A stretch of DNA of 64,000 nucleotides from Sipunculus nudus (taxonomy: Eukaryota > Annelida > Sipuncula > Golfingiida > Sipunculidae), in assembly GCA_026874595.1 (NCBI GenBank), contig CM049318.1, forward strand, positions 47,348,456 to 47,412,455, read 5' to 3'. This document shows positions 11,730 to 21,721 of this stretch, piece by piece. The notes under the pieces are model-generated. The model did not search any database, was not told the DNA's origin, and worked only from the letters and a program-made list of their open reading frames with translations. The number at the start of each line of letters is the position of its first letter. Positions within the stretch are counted from its first letter, which is position 1. The translations under genes were made by a program, and so were the position numbers.

Positions 11730-11795
11730 ACCAAATTTGGTAATTTTATCACAATCTGAGCATTTCTTCTGTATTTTACCGTTAACCGCTGCACT
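11730..11795 (-). repeat. Right terminal inverted repeat of composite copy 1
   Basis: Read on the minus strand it begins AGTGCAGCGG and, after about 40 bases, reaches ATTGTGATAAAA and the palindrome ACCAAATTTGGT (11730-11741), in the same order as the left end. Confidence 0.75.
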
Positions 11796-12098
11796 ATAAA
11801 GAATACAGGGTAACAGCACACTTAGCAGATAACCCCATCTCATATGACTGAACTGCACCTTCCGTGGGTATCTGACTTAGCCCAGGTGACTGTCGACATA
11901 GTGACAAACCGACACGGGCCTCTGGTAATTTGTAAACAAGTTGGTATTGCTGTAACTAAGCCCCAACACTGTATAGTAAGGGGAGGATTTTTATCTTACG
12001 TCCCAAGTGCAAATCCATCAATTTTCATTTTTTTCTTTCTTTCTTGGTTCTGCCCGTGTTTGCGTTGGATCTCAAATCTGGCTAATTAAAAAAAAATT
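11796..12098. other. Spacer between two elements
   Basis: No gene, tRNA or array recognised. It ends in a poly-A-like run just before the hairpin-bounded element. Confidence 0.5.
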
Positions 12099-13142
12099 AG
12101 ATTTGTCGGAACGACACGAATGCCCCCGCCTGGGGCAAATTAGAAATATTTGTTAAATTTTGTAAATTTTTTTAAGCTCAGGAGGTGTCGTATGGTCAAA
12201 AGTAGGTCAACAAGGGCAAAATGCAAACTTGACCTGTAATGGGTCATTATCAAGCAACACACCAAAAATCAGGCCAGTATCTGCAGGCATTGTGAAAAAA
12301 GTCCATACATGTGCATTTTTCATAAAAATTTCTGTCTTTCATGAAATTTTCTATGTTCAGGACCTGTCATATGGTCAAAATAGGTCAACTGGGACGAAAC
12401 GCGAACTCGATCTGTAAGTGGTCATTATGCGCCCACAGACCAAACATTAGGTCAGTATCTGTAAGCACTGCATTGCGAAACCAGAATATTGGCAAAAGCT
12501 GATAATCAGTTATAAATTTAAATTGGAGAGGTATGTACCATGTTTCATAACAATCCACCAAATGCTTCCTGAGAAATAAGCTCCTAAGTTTTTTTCTATA
12601 CTAAGCTCTGTGACCTTGAAAAGTAGGTCAAGATCACCCATCTTTGAACTTGACCAAGATTATGTAAATATCATGCAATAGCACTGAAGAAATGAAGTTC
12701 CCGTACATGTGTATTTTTTATGAAAATTTATATTTTTCATGAAATTTTCTATGTTCAGGAGCCGTAAAACGGTCAAAAGTAGGTCAACTGGGACGAAACA
12801 CAAACTCGATCTGTAACTGGTCAATATCTGCCCGCACATAAAAAATCAGGCCAATATCTGCAGGCATTGCGAAAAAAAGTCCGTACATGTGTATTTGTCA
12901 TGAAAATTTAAATTTTCATGAAATTTTCTAAGTTTAGGAGCCGTAAAACGGTCAAAAGTAGGTCAACCGGGACGAAACGCGAACTCGATCTGTAACTGGT
13001 CATTTTCTGCCCACACACCATAAATCAGGTCAATATCCGCAGGCATTGCGAAAAAAAGTCCGTACAACTGTTTGATTTCAGAATGACGGAAGGACGGACA
13101 TGGGTAAAACTATATGCCCCGGCCACTTTGTGGCGGGGGCAT
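12099..13142 (+). mobile_element. Hairpin-bounded element with about 180-bp repeats, copy 1
   Basis: Starts with a small perfect hairpin TGTCGGAACGACA followed by GAATGCCCCCGCC. It ends with a hairpin at 13114-13142 (ATGCCCCGGCCAC, loop TTT, then GTGGCGGGGGCAT; one stem mismatch). The start GCCCCCGCC and end GGCGGGGGC are also inverted repeats of each other. Between them are about five units of about 180 bp marked by GGTCAAAAGTAGGTCAAC and GCAGGCATTGCGAAAAAAAG. One interval (about 12490-12690) has related but different sequence with a TGACCTTGAAAAGTAGGTCA block. The whole thing recurs at 46834-48012. The architecture resembles bivalve 'pearl' elements or Helentron-associated non-autonomous elements; no protein is encoded. 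Confidence 0.75.
13114..13142 (+). repeat. 3'-terminal hairpin of the element
   Basis: 13-bp stem with one mismatch and a 3-base loop, followed by ATAAAA, identical in position and near-identical in sequence in the 46.8-48.0 kb copy. A fixed hairpin at one end is a hallmark of rolling-circle type elements, but the CTRR terminus of classical Helitrons is absent. Confidence 0.7.
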
Positions 13143-13234
13143 AAAAAAACAAATGATAATGGTCACAGGTTAAAGGTTGCCTTAAATTTGAAATGAGTTA
13201 TCGCTATTACTGTTTATCGCTATTACTGTTTACT

Positions 13235-13735
13235 TGAGGGTAATCGGTGTGGGAGGGTTTAAGCCTGGGGGCTCGGGTAATCGGTGTGGGAGGGTTTAAG
13301 CCTGGGGGCTCGGGTAATCGGGGTGGGAGGAGGTTTTAAGCCTGGGGGCTCGGGTAATCGTGTGGGAGGGTTTAAGCCTGGGGGCTCGGGAAATCGTGTG
13401 GGAGGGTTTAAGCCTGGGGGCTCGGGTAATCGTGTGAGAGCATTTAAGCCTGGGGGCTCGGGTAATCGTGTGGGAGGGTTTAAGCCTGGGGGCTCGGGTT
13501 ATCTCATGGGAGGGTTTAAGCCTGGGGGCTCGGGTAATCGTTTGGGAGGGTTTAAGCTTCGGGGCTCGGGTATTCAGGGTGGGATGAGGTTTTAGCCTGG
13601 GGGCTCCGGATATCGGTGTGGGAGGGTTTGACCGTGGGGGCTCGGGTATTCGGTGTGGGAGGGTTTAAGACTGGGAGCTCGGGTAATGGGGGTGAGAGTG
13701 TTTAACCCTGGGGGCACGGGTATTCCGGGAGGGAG
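13235..13735. repeat. G-rich minisatellite, about 36-bp unit, 13-14 copies
   Basis: Unit of GGGTAATCG, TGTGGGAGGGTTTAAGCC and TGGGGGCTC. Strong G-strand bias (runs GGGAGGG, GGGGG) gives G-quadruplex potential on the plus strand. A plus-strand open frame with repeats VGGFKPGGSGNR exists only because 36 is a multiple of three; I do not call it a gene. The right-hand copies are more divergent. Confidence 0.92.
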
Positions 13736-13756
13736 GGTGCTTGTAGACATCTTGTT

Positions 13757-13759
<3 letters not shown>

Positions 13760-13808
<49 letters not shown>
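13760..13808. repeat. (TA)n microsatellite
   Basis: About 24 TA dinucleotides directly after the G-rich minisatellite. Confidence 0.97.
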
Positions 13809-13813
<5 letters not shown>

Positions 13814-14815
13814 TTGTCACCGGGGGCTGTATGGACGCTCAACACTAGCTCGGTGACATGTGTTACTGGGTATACAGCTTGTTATGGATGCGTTATGGTC
13901 TGTGTACGTGCAAGAGTGTGCACACTGTGCACGCTGTAATCCACCTCGGAGCACAGCACCTCGGTTGTCACCTTGACCCGATTATTAATTTCTGTCAATT
14001 TATGATTTGTCTGCAATATCAAGGTATAATTAGAGGTATGATGTAGAGGTAAGCGTTATATTTAATATAGGTAACACTATCCAGTGCTTATAGGTTTTTG
14101 TGATACACTGGATAAACTTACTCAATTATTAGTAATATTGTTCATTTGCATATAAATATTGTACCTGGTTTTGCCGCCAAGTTTCCCGATTAACGTCACA
14201 TGGCAGGCAACTTTTGAACTGGAGAGTTCAATGTCATGTGTTTCACTCTTTCCAGGTACGTAATTTTCAGTGTATTTTAAACACTGTACATCACTAAATA
14301 CTGTGCACGAATTATTCGGACTTTTTACACGATGCCAAGAAACTGTTAGGATTTGCATACGACGTGTGACAAAAAAAGGCTTAAATGTTGAACATTTAAA
14401 AAATAGCGCCATTAATTCTAAGTGAACAAAACATTGCTACAAAAATTCCCCAATGTTAAAGACATCATCTACGACACCCCCACCCACAAATTCCCTACGA
14501 ATTATTTAGATGTCAGCTCGTTGTGAAACGGCGCTAAATTCGTGGAAGTGGTCAGATGTTGTTCATCCTAGTAAACACAGACTTTGTTTTCAATCATTCT
14601 TTTTTTAAAAAGTCGGTGTGGTTTAAGGTTCTGAGGTATTATTCTTGGCAGCTTCACAGCCTGGTCCATTTACCTTATTACCTTGCAGAATTTAATGGTG
14701 TCTTAACCTTACCATCTGATAAACAGTCAGTTCAAACACTTGGTGAACACTTGTGGTAGGTCACGGGTCTTTCTTAGGTTCCTTTTAGTACATGCGGTTG
14801 TTTCATTGTGTCGAA
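13809..14815. other. Non-coding DNA, nothing recognised
   Basis: Short open frames only, with no domain or composition that would support a gene. Confidence 0.45.
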
Positions 14816-15447
14816 TTTTCATATTGATTTTTGCAAACTTACTTTTTTATAACTTTGGATCATAATGTAACTTAAAATCGATGTTTGCATTTTTTCTTTC
14901 CCCATCTTCGATAAACAGCAGCTATATTAAAACCCGGGCTATATATACCACGCGGAAACAGCAATTATAGACCGGGGTTACCCAAGAACAATTTAATGAT
15001 CCTCAAAAGAAATCTTTTCTCTTTTTTTCCTGTAGAATCGATTTTTGTAACAAAGAAAGTATCGAATTGTACATATTTAATGAGATAATTTGCATAATTT
15101 GCATTTCTGAATGAATTAGAGGAAATAATGGTTAAATAAATAAATCTTTTGAACGAGTGAAGTATTTCGGGTACAAAATATTAAAATTTGATAAGATATA
15201 ACGTATTTCTATATAAAACTTTATATTTTTTTATTAATAGAATGTAGATAAATTATGCAAATTATTTAAATTATTGAGATTAATGGTAGTGGTCTTTTTA
15301 TAATAAGATCATAACTTAAATATTTGCATATTATTTCACATTACGGTTATTTAAATATTTTTGTAACTTACTAGTTGTAAGATGTATTGTTTTTCATTGT
15401 TAAAGCTAATTTACATATTTGCGTTATTTAATAACTAATTTGCATTA
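14816..15447 (+). repeat. Dispersed repeat, left inverted arm
   Basis: About 630 bases that match the reverse complement of 18378-19010 with indels. Shared blocks include TCGAATTTTCATATTGATTT, TAACTTTGGATCATAATGTA, GAAGTATTTCGGGTACAAAA, GATAAGATATAACGTATTTC and GCTAATTTACATATTTGCGT. A third partial copy is at 38160-38562, so this is a dispersed family. Confidence 0.8.
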
Positions 15448-16999
15448 TGGGAATAGCGATTCCGATCGGAAAATTAAAAAAAAAAGATATTATTTGAGAA
15501 CATATATTCAGTGTGATTAAATGTATTTTTTTTCAATCCAGATGTCTAGTTAATATACAATTTACAAATTTCCATGGGCAATGAGCAACTGGTCGAATCA
15601 TGATCGATCACGGGGTATTTGGTAAAATAAATACGTACATTGGTTATTGATGTCAAGGTGTGAGAGGTTAAGATTTGACATGCACTTTATAATCAAATTA
15701 AATTGATTATCCAAATAAATTAAATATTTTCATTCATATCAGCATAAATTAATAGAGGGATAGAGGATAATAAGGAACAGAGGAAGTTCAACTCATGCAT
15801 AGTTTGATATTTGGCTGAAAGTGAATGAACATGTTATTCCTTCCAGGTGTACTGATGTTTGCAGTATTGCCACTGGGCTTATTTACAGGGGTTCAGTGTA
15901 AAAATAATGCAGATTTAACGGAAAGCGGGTTTCAATTAAATTAAACACAGAGCGTACAAATGATTACTATGGATGATGTTAACACAGGAGAATGCTTGTT
16001 CCGTATCAATAAGCCAATATGGTCAAAGAATGATAACAATGTGAACCATCTGAGCAAGAACAGTAATAATGGGTCATTCTTCAAAGTGTATGGGTAAACG
16101 TCATAGACAAAGGGTGAAAATGGTTCATAAAATTGACATTTAATAAACTAACGACACTTGAAGATATTTGTGTAAATATAAGGGTGCCAGTGTTTTAAGA
16201 TAAAAGACCACTACATGTTAATATAAGAGTCTATTAATTTCAATATGGCAGAACACATGCACTGAAATGATACTATTTCGACACATGTTACAGAAATAAG
16301 TTTACAGTATGCTGAACATATTGTAACAAATGCTTTTAATGTATACCCTACATATCATACCTGTCCATACATAACATGCATATCAGAAACGAATACGGTC
16401 AATAATTGCCCTCTCTCTCCATGTCTCTAAACCAAAGCCTCTTGCATACAGGTTTATATTGCATTTGCTATTTTCTATTGGTCTCAGTCAAGTTTCTTAC
16501 ATATGCCACGTATAATACAGAGAACTAAATCCAAAACATTTTCTGCTGTATATACAAAAATATATACGTCAATAGTACAAGTCAAGTATATTCGATCAAT
16601 ATTACAATAAATGTATAATAATGTGAATAAAACGTACATAATGAAATCGCAAATGTAATCGCAAATGTAATAACATAATTTATCAGAAGGTATCAAATAA
16701 AATATTCAGACGAAGAAGCTTATTGCGTAAATATTACTTGTCGATAGAAAAGTATACTTCGTGAATAACAGAAAGCTGTAAACCTGGACAAACTGGACAT
16801 GCACTTGACCAAATATCCAGGACAGTTCAGTTTCCACAGATAAACTAAGATGTACACAATTCATGCATTGAATTATTTTATTAAAGATTTGAAATGGGGT
16901 AACAAACTTAGGGAAAGGAAACAAAAAAACACGTAAAAGTATTTACCCATATATTATATTTAACAATATGTCCCTTTTTAACATATGTAACAACGTAAC
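15448..16999. other. Non-coding DNA inside the inverted pair
   Basis: No gene or element recognised. Minus-strand frames at 16484-16924 are short, AT-driven and hydrophobic without a recognisable motif. Confidence 0.45.
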
Positions 17000-17012
17000 A
17001 TCTCTATAGTAA
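17000..17012. repeat. Left target-site duplication of SINE
   Basis: ATCTCTATAGTAA, repeated exactly at 17460-17472 after the poly-A tail. Confidence 0.85.
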
Positions 17013-17426
17013 CCGGCTTCTGTGGCTCAGGGGTAGAGCGCAGGACTCAAAGCCGGGAGATCGTGGGTTCGAATCTCAACCGAGGCGGTGAGGTTTTTCA
17101 CGGTCGGCCCCTACCCAGGGTGAGCGCTCTGCAGGCTTAATGGGAAGGCTGTGCCCTACAGCCGTGTATCACTCACATACGAGTGCGTCTTTGGGGGGTT
17201 CCTCGGTGTTATGACCCAGCAATGGGGATGATTATACACCCAGGACCCGCAGGTGCGGTAGACACCGGGCCTGGGTGACACCAGGATATAAAAATGATAG
17301 GAAGCGAGTGCTACCGCCCTGTCAAGTAGTCCCAAACCGAAATGGAATCTCTGCAGATGTACATACTTAGTTAAGACTTAGTTAAGTCAGCATTAAAAAA
17401 ATGGAGGCGGTTACCTCCACCAAAAA

Positions 17427-17459
<33 letters not shown>
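17013..17459 (+). mobile_element. tRNA-derived SINE with poly-A tail and TSD
   Basis: A 447-bp element. The tRNA-like head has an A box TGGCTCAGGGG at 17023-17033 and a B box GGTTCGAATC at 17066-17075, the internal RNA polymerase III promoter. A tRNA-unrelated body of about 300 bases follows, then ATGGAGGCGGTTACCTCCA (a hairpin) and an A-rich tail to 17459. The exact 13-bp duplication on both sides shows insertion by target-primed reverse transcription and suggests a fairly young copy. I cannot name the family. Confidence 0.9.
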
Positions 17460-17460
<1 letters not shown>

Positions 17461-17472
17461 TCTCTATAGTAA
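17460..17472. repeat. Right target-site duplication of SINE
   Basis: Exact second copy of ATCTCTATAGTAA. Confidence 0.85.
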
Positions 17473-18377
17473 TTTTTTTAAATAACAAAATTCATGTACT
17501 AGTTTTTGTCTCATTATAAAAATTGACACTGATGTCAAAATTTTGACATGATTAAATTGTACATCCTTGTGATTCACACATGGATTGATATAAGTACTGG
17601 CGTGATACACAACCCAGGTATATCAATCGCTCAGTAAAGAGGACACAAATGATAAGCCAAAGCTTTGACAAGAATCAGTATGATTATTGGTTTGGTATGA
17701 TTATCGGTTGCCTTGAGAAGCAAAATAAAAGTAAAATAACATGACCAAAGTCACCTACTACAACATCCTTAAACCTGAAAGGAAAACAATATTCATTCTC
17801 TTTCAGAAAGACACCATATACATCTCATAACCGCTAATTAATGTTAAAACATTAAAGCATTTATTAAATATTTCATTAAACTGCTGAATAGTTTATTGAA
17901 GTAGTATAATTTTATCGTTACTTATATCGTGCAAAAATGAGTTTCTTTATCAGAGACCCAAGGATGTAAATGCTGCGCTTATTTTGCACAAAAACATTAT
18001 GATCATAATTGACCCGTCGCTCATTACATTTGCTAATTAAATTATTATATATTCAGTGGACAACTGGTGGGTAAGACCAATTTAAATGCGGCACCTAGGG
18101 ACGCACACTTGTCATAAATAACGAATGGATGCAATATAACACGCATAAAAAAAAAACCACGTTAATCACGATTCGAACCCGTTCTCATTAAATATGCAAA
18201 TTAGCTCATTGTATATTCACTGGACAATTTAAGGCGGAGACCAGTTACCTAAGTAAGCAGACAAACCATTCAATCACCCTTCATATATGCTTCTAAATTA
18301 CAATATAAAATACAAAATAACATCCAATCAATATCGCAATTACCATTGGAAATATACATGAAAATGTAATTAGTTAA
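17473..18377. other. Non-coding DNA with a local duplication
   Basis: No gene. Two similar blocks near 18010-18085 and 18185-18250 (CTCATT...TATATTCAGTGGACAA... and ...TATATTCACTGGACAA..., each followed by a GACCA-containing stretch) suggest a local duplication or two repeat fragments. Confidence 0.4.
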
Positions 18378-19010
18378 TAAATGACGCAAATATGTAAATT
18401 AGCTTTAACAATAAAAAACAATACATAACCGCTGCGGCCAACAAGAGAATTATTAAGCAACTATTTCCGTTATGATGTACATTGTACATATGAAAAACCA
18501 CTACCTTTAATCTCAATAATTTGACTAATTTGCATAAATTATCTACATTTCATTTATTAAAAAATAAAAGATTTTATATAGAAATACGTTATATCTTATC
18601 AAATTTTAATATTTTGTACCCGAAATACTTCACCCTTTCTATAAAAAGCCAAATGATCGATTATTTATTATTATTTAATCAATTCCACTTATCCATTCAG
18701 AAATGCAAATGTATGCAAATATCTCTTTAAATACGAACAAAACAACATTTTTGGTGACAGAAATCGATTCTATAGGAAAAAACAACCAAGTATCAACTGA
18801 AAAACAGTTTTTTAGGATTATTAAATTGTTCTTGGATTACCCTGGTCTATATAATAGCAATTTTCGAGTGATATATTGCCTGGGTTTTAATATGGCTGCT
18901 ATTAATCCAAGATGGGGGGAAAAATGCAAATATCGATTTTTAGTTACATTATGATCCAAAGTTATGAAAAAAGTATGTTTGCATAAATCAATATGAAAAT
19001 TCGACAGAAA
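18378..19010 (-). repeat. Dispersed repeat, right inverted arm
   Basis: Reverse-complement partner of 14816-15447. Outer ends (near 14820 and 19008) and inner ends (near 15447 and 18378) both correspond, so the two arms are full-length relative to each other, separated by 2.9 kb. Confidence 0.8.
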
Positions 19011-19229
19011 CAGGTTAAAGCCCTACATAACAAAGGAAATTTCATCAAAATTGTATGATTTATCTTCTTGAAAGAAATGTCCGAGCAGCTGGAGCTCAAA
19101 ATTGGTAAGTTTCCATTGAAAATCAAAATATTAATTTTTTATGCGGGGGTTTCAAATTGACGCGGACTGTTCCTGAGAACTATACCTTTTAATTTGTTTG
19201 GGCCTAACAAGAGACCATTGGCGCTATAC

Positions 19230-20620
19230 CAATTCTTTCCTGAGAATTCCATTTTACCGCGATTCTTATGCCGCATAACATGGGACCGGTAAACGCTTTA
19301 TGATAAAATAACTAGAGCGAAAAAAATCTTTTCGCTTACCGCATACCAGACAGTCAGACGGAGCACATATTGTATCAATAAGGCCTAAAATCTTATTACG
19401 TAACATTCTGGGAGTTCCTTGGCAAATATTCTTGGATACTTGAAATAAGGTCACCGTGACTCATCTTCCGTGACTTTAGGAAAAAAGATGACATATGAGT
19501 ACCATGAACGTCAGAAGGGCACAAATCGGATCCGCTAGGCCTAGAATCTTCTAACGCAACACTCAGGGATAACAGATATGTCACTGTTACGGGGTGACAT
19601 AAAAGCGGACCGAACTGTCTCGCTAATGAAGCTTGCTTTGCTGGCGAAGCGGTTGGTTAGCCGGACTTGTGCGCCACGTCCTGGGTTCGACTCCGGGATC
19701 GGCCCAGGATTTTTCCCCTCAACAATTTACCTTCGTAACACATCATCCAGGGAAGTTCTGAGAAAACCGCCTCAGAAATCTTAAATTAGTTCACCGTGAC
19801 ATCATCCATCGAAGTCAGGGGCAAATCTCTTTGGAAAACTAAAATTAGGTCATTTTGACCTATATTCTACGTGCTACTGGCAAACAACATGATTCTGAGC
19901 ACCGAGACAGTCACACAGAGCACAAACTTAACTGTTGGACCTAAAACCTTCTACTGTAAAATCCATGGAGGTCTTTGGCAAATCTCCTTTGAATCTTGAA
20001 ATTAGGTCACTGTTACATATATATTCTGAGAGCTAAAGGTAAAAAAAAACATGAGTACTGTGAAAGTCAGATTGGAACAAATCATAATGGTTTGAGCTAA
20101 AACCTTCAAACTGAAAATTCAAGGTCTTGGGCAAATCTCATTCAACATCTGAGATTAGCTCATGATGCCCCATATTCTGTGAGTTACGACCAAAAAACCT
20201 TATTTTGCGCACCCAGAATGTCAGGCGTGGCCATAATTTTAAATTTTGGATCCAGAAACGTGATTGTAATGTCTCCTTGGACAACCAAAATACGGTCAAT
20301 GTGACTATATACTGTGAACTATGTGACAGATCATGATTTTAGCACCCTATTAGTCAGACTAGAAACTGCTGATTTAATTAAGATCTAGGGAGGGCCCTGT
20401 AAAATCTTAGATATCCTAAAAAAGTTCATCGTGGACACTGTGAACATTTAGCACCAGATAAGTTAGATGAACACAATCGTAGCAGTTGGACATAAAACTT
20501 CTTGGTAAAGTCTTTTTGGAAACCTGATATAGGGTCGATGTATCCTATTTCCTCAGACCTATGAACAGAACGCCTGATTTTGAGTAATCTAGAAGTCATT
20601 CTGTCTGTTCAAGCTTCTTA
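19230..20620. repeat. Old degenerate satellite, about 140-bp period
   Basis: Recurring degenerate blocks: CCTAAAACCTTCTA, GGCAAATCTC, TGAAATTAGGTCACTGTGAC, CCATATTCTGTGAG, TGAGTACCGTGAAAGTCAGA and GGGCACAAATC, repeated roughly every 130-145 bases. Identity between units is low. The TGTTACG mini-element at 19585-19740 is inserted within the array. Not coding. Confidence 0.65.
19585..19740 (+). mobile_element. TGTTACG/CGTAACA mini-element with tRNA-like core, copy 1
   Basis: 156 bp, ends TGTTACG and CGTAACA (perfect 7-bp inverted repeats). Internally TGGCGAAGCGG resembles an RNA polymerase III A box and GGGTTCGACTCC a B box, about 40 bases apart as in a tRNA. The same ends and most of the core recur at 30698-30815. 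The TG...CA ends with a short inverted repeat would also fit a tiny LTR-type remnant, and the LTRs in this window also start TGTTACGGG. No coding capacity. Confidence 0.7.
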
Positions 20621-21721
20621 ACAAATATTGTTCACCAGATAATGACATTAATAATTAATACATGCATCACCAGTAGGTCGAATTCAGCTGAGCGTCATGG
20701 CCCATGAGCCACTTGATTTAAGATCCTGTGTCCGCTCCCTGGACAAGATGCAATAAAAAAATGGCGCCACCAATCTTATTCAAATGAGTAAACTATCGAT
20801 GATAAATAAGCAGATGTTTTACGTCAGCATACCTACATAAATCCCGAGTTGATATATTGCCATGATTGCTGTAATAACGGTGGTCTCAAAAATACAAGTA
20901 ATGCCCATAAAAATTTAAATAGCTCAAAATTTAAACATTTGACGCCAGCTCTCGTTGGTCTGATTCTTGGCCGTGTGCCAGCGCCGGTGTAGTTGGTAGC
21001 TAAAATAATAGCCTTTTTAAAGGTTGCCACTGCAGGGAAACGTCATTATCATGCTGGCTATTTTACTGGGAACTTGTCCCCGGGGAATGTGGGCAGGTGA
21101 AGGCAGATGGATTGTCCTGCCCAATATTGAACAGTTCTCGAATGACTGAGGCAGAAAGATAAGCTTAACACTTATGACCAATATACCCTTACAGCTTTGC
21201 AACTGTCATTTAATTTATTTCAACGAGGGCGCCATGCATGGCAAGATCTTCATCACATGTATGTATCTGCTCTGTGTAAGTCAGGGGTCACGTACAAACC
21301 CGCAATCGTTGACCCACGTGTCGCTTTTGTTCAAAGGGATCTGATGTTTATGTCTGATGTCGTGTGCACCTCTAATGCTGAAGAACAACCAAAAGTCTCT
21401 TATTCCAAGGTCAGTGAAATTGCCGCCACATAAAGCAAGAATGAACCAGGGAATATGGGCCGAAGTGAATGTCCACATGGCGGAGACTTGTTTTCTATCG
21501 AATTTTATATCAGTTTTGAAATGTTCCAATGATATTTTCCAGCCGTAAAAAATTGAACATGATAAATGCACTCTATACGAGAGATGTTATGGAAGTAATT
21601 GTGTCAATGATAATCTTAAGCCACGGGATAAGAATAAGCCGGGCTGTTCTTCATCGTGTTACGTATTTGACTGATCTTTCGACTAGTTAACATATCAGTG
21701 CATGATGTTTAGTGTTATTTA
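20621..21721. other. Non-coding DNA, nothing recognised
   Basis: Overlapping short frames on both strands near 21200-21570 have no recognisable domain. Confidence 0.45.

Larger units (their letters stand above)
6786..11795 (+). mobile_element. Composite TIR element carrying a dead LINE, copy 1
   Basis: A 5.0-kb unit that aligns along its whole length with 54110-58909. Similarity stops at AGTGCGGCGG on the left and CCGCTGCACT on the right. These two ends are inverted repeats of each other, and the match continues inward for about 60 bases. Inside, in order: about 580 bases of unknown sequence, an array of about 145-bp monomers (7366-7960), a LINE remnant in the same orientation (about 8143-11065), and about 700 bases with a GGGGCGGATC-type hairpin-forming stretch near 11100-11130. 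The flanks of the two copies are unrelated, which argues for movement of the unit rather than a larger segmental duplication. No transposase is visible, so mobilisation would be in trans. Clean TSDs are not resolved here; copy 2 is flanked by TA on both sides. Confidence 0.75.

Noticed and set aside
13284-13595. Gly-rich 103-codon frame
   Set aside because: By-product of the 36-bp G-rich minisatellite.
17013-17090. Genuine tRNA gene
   Set aside because: Pol III boxes are present but a SINE body, poly-A tail and exact TSD follow, and the cloverleaf is imperfect.
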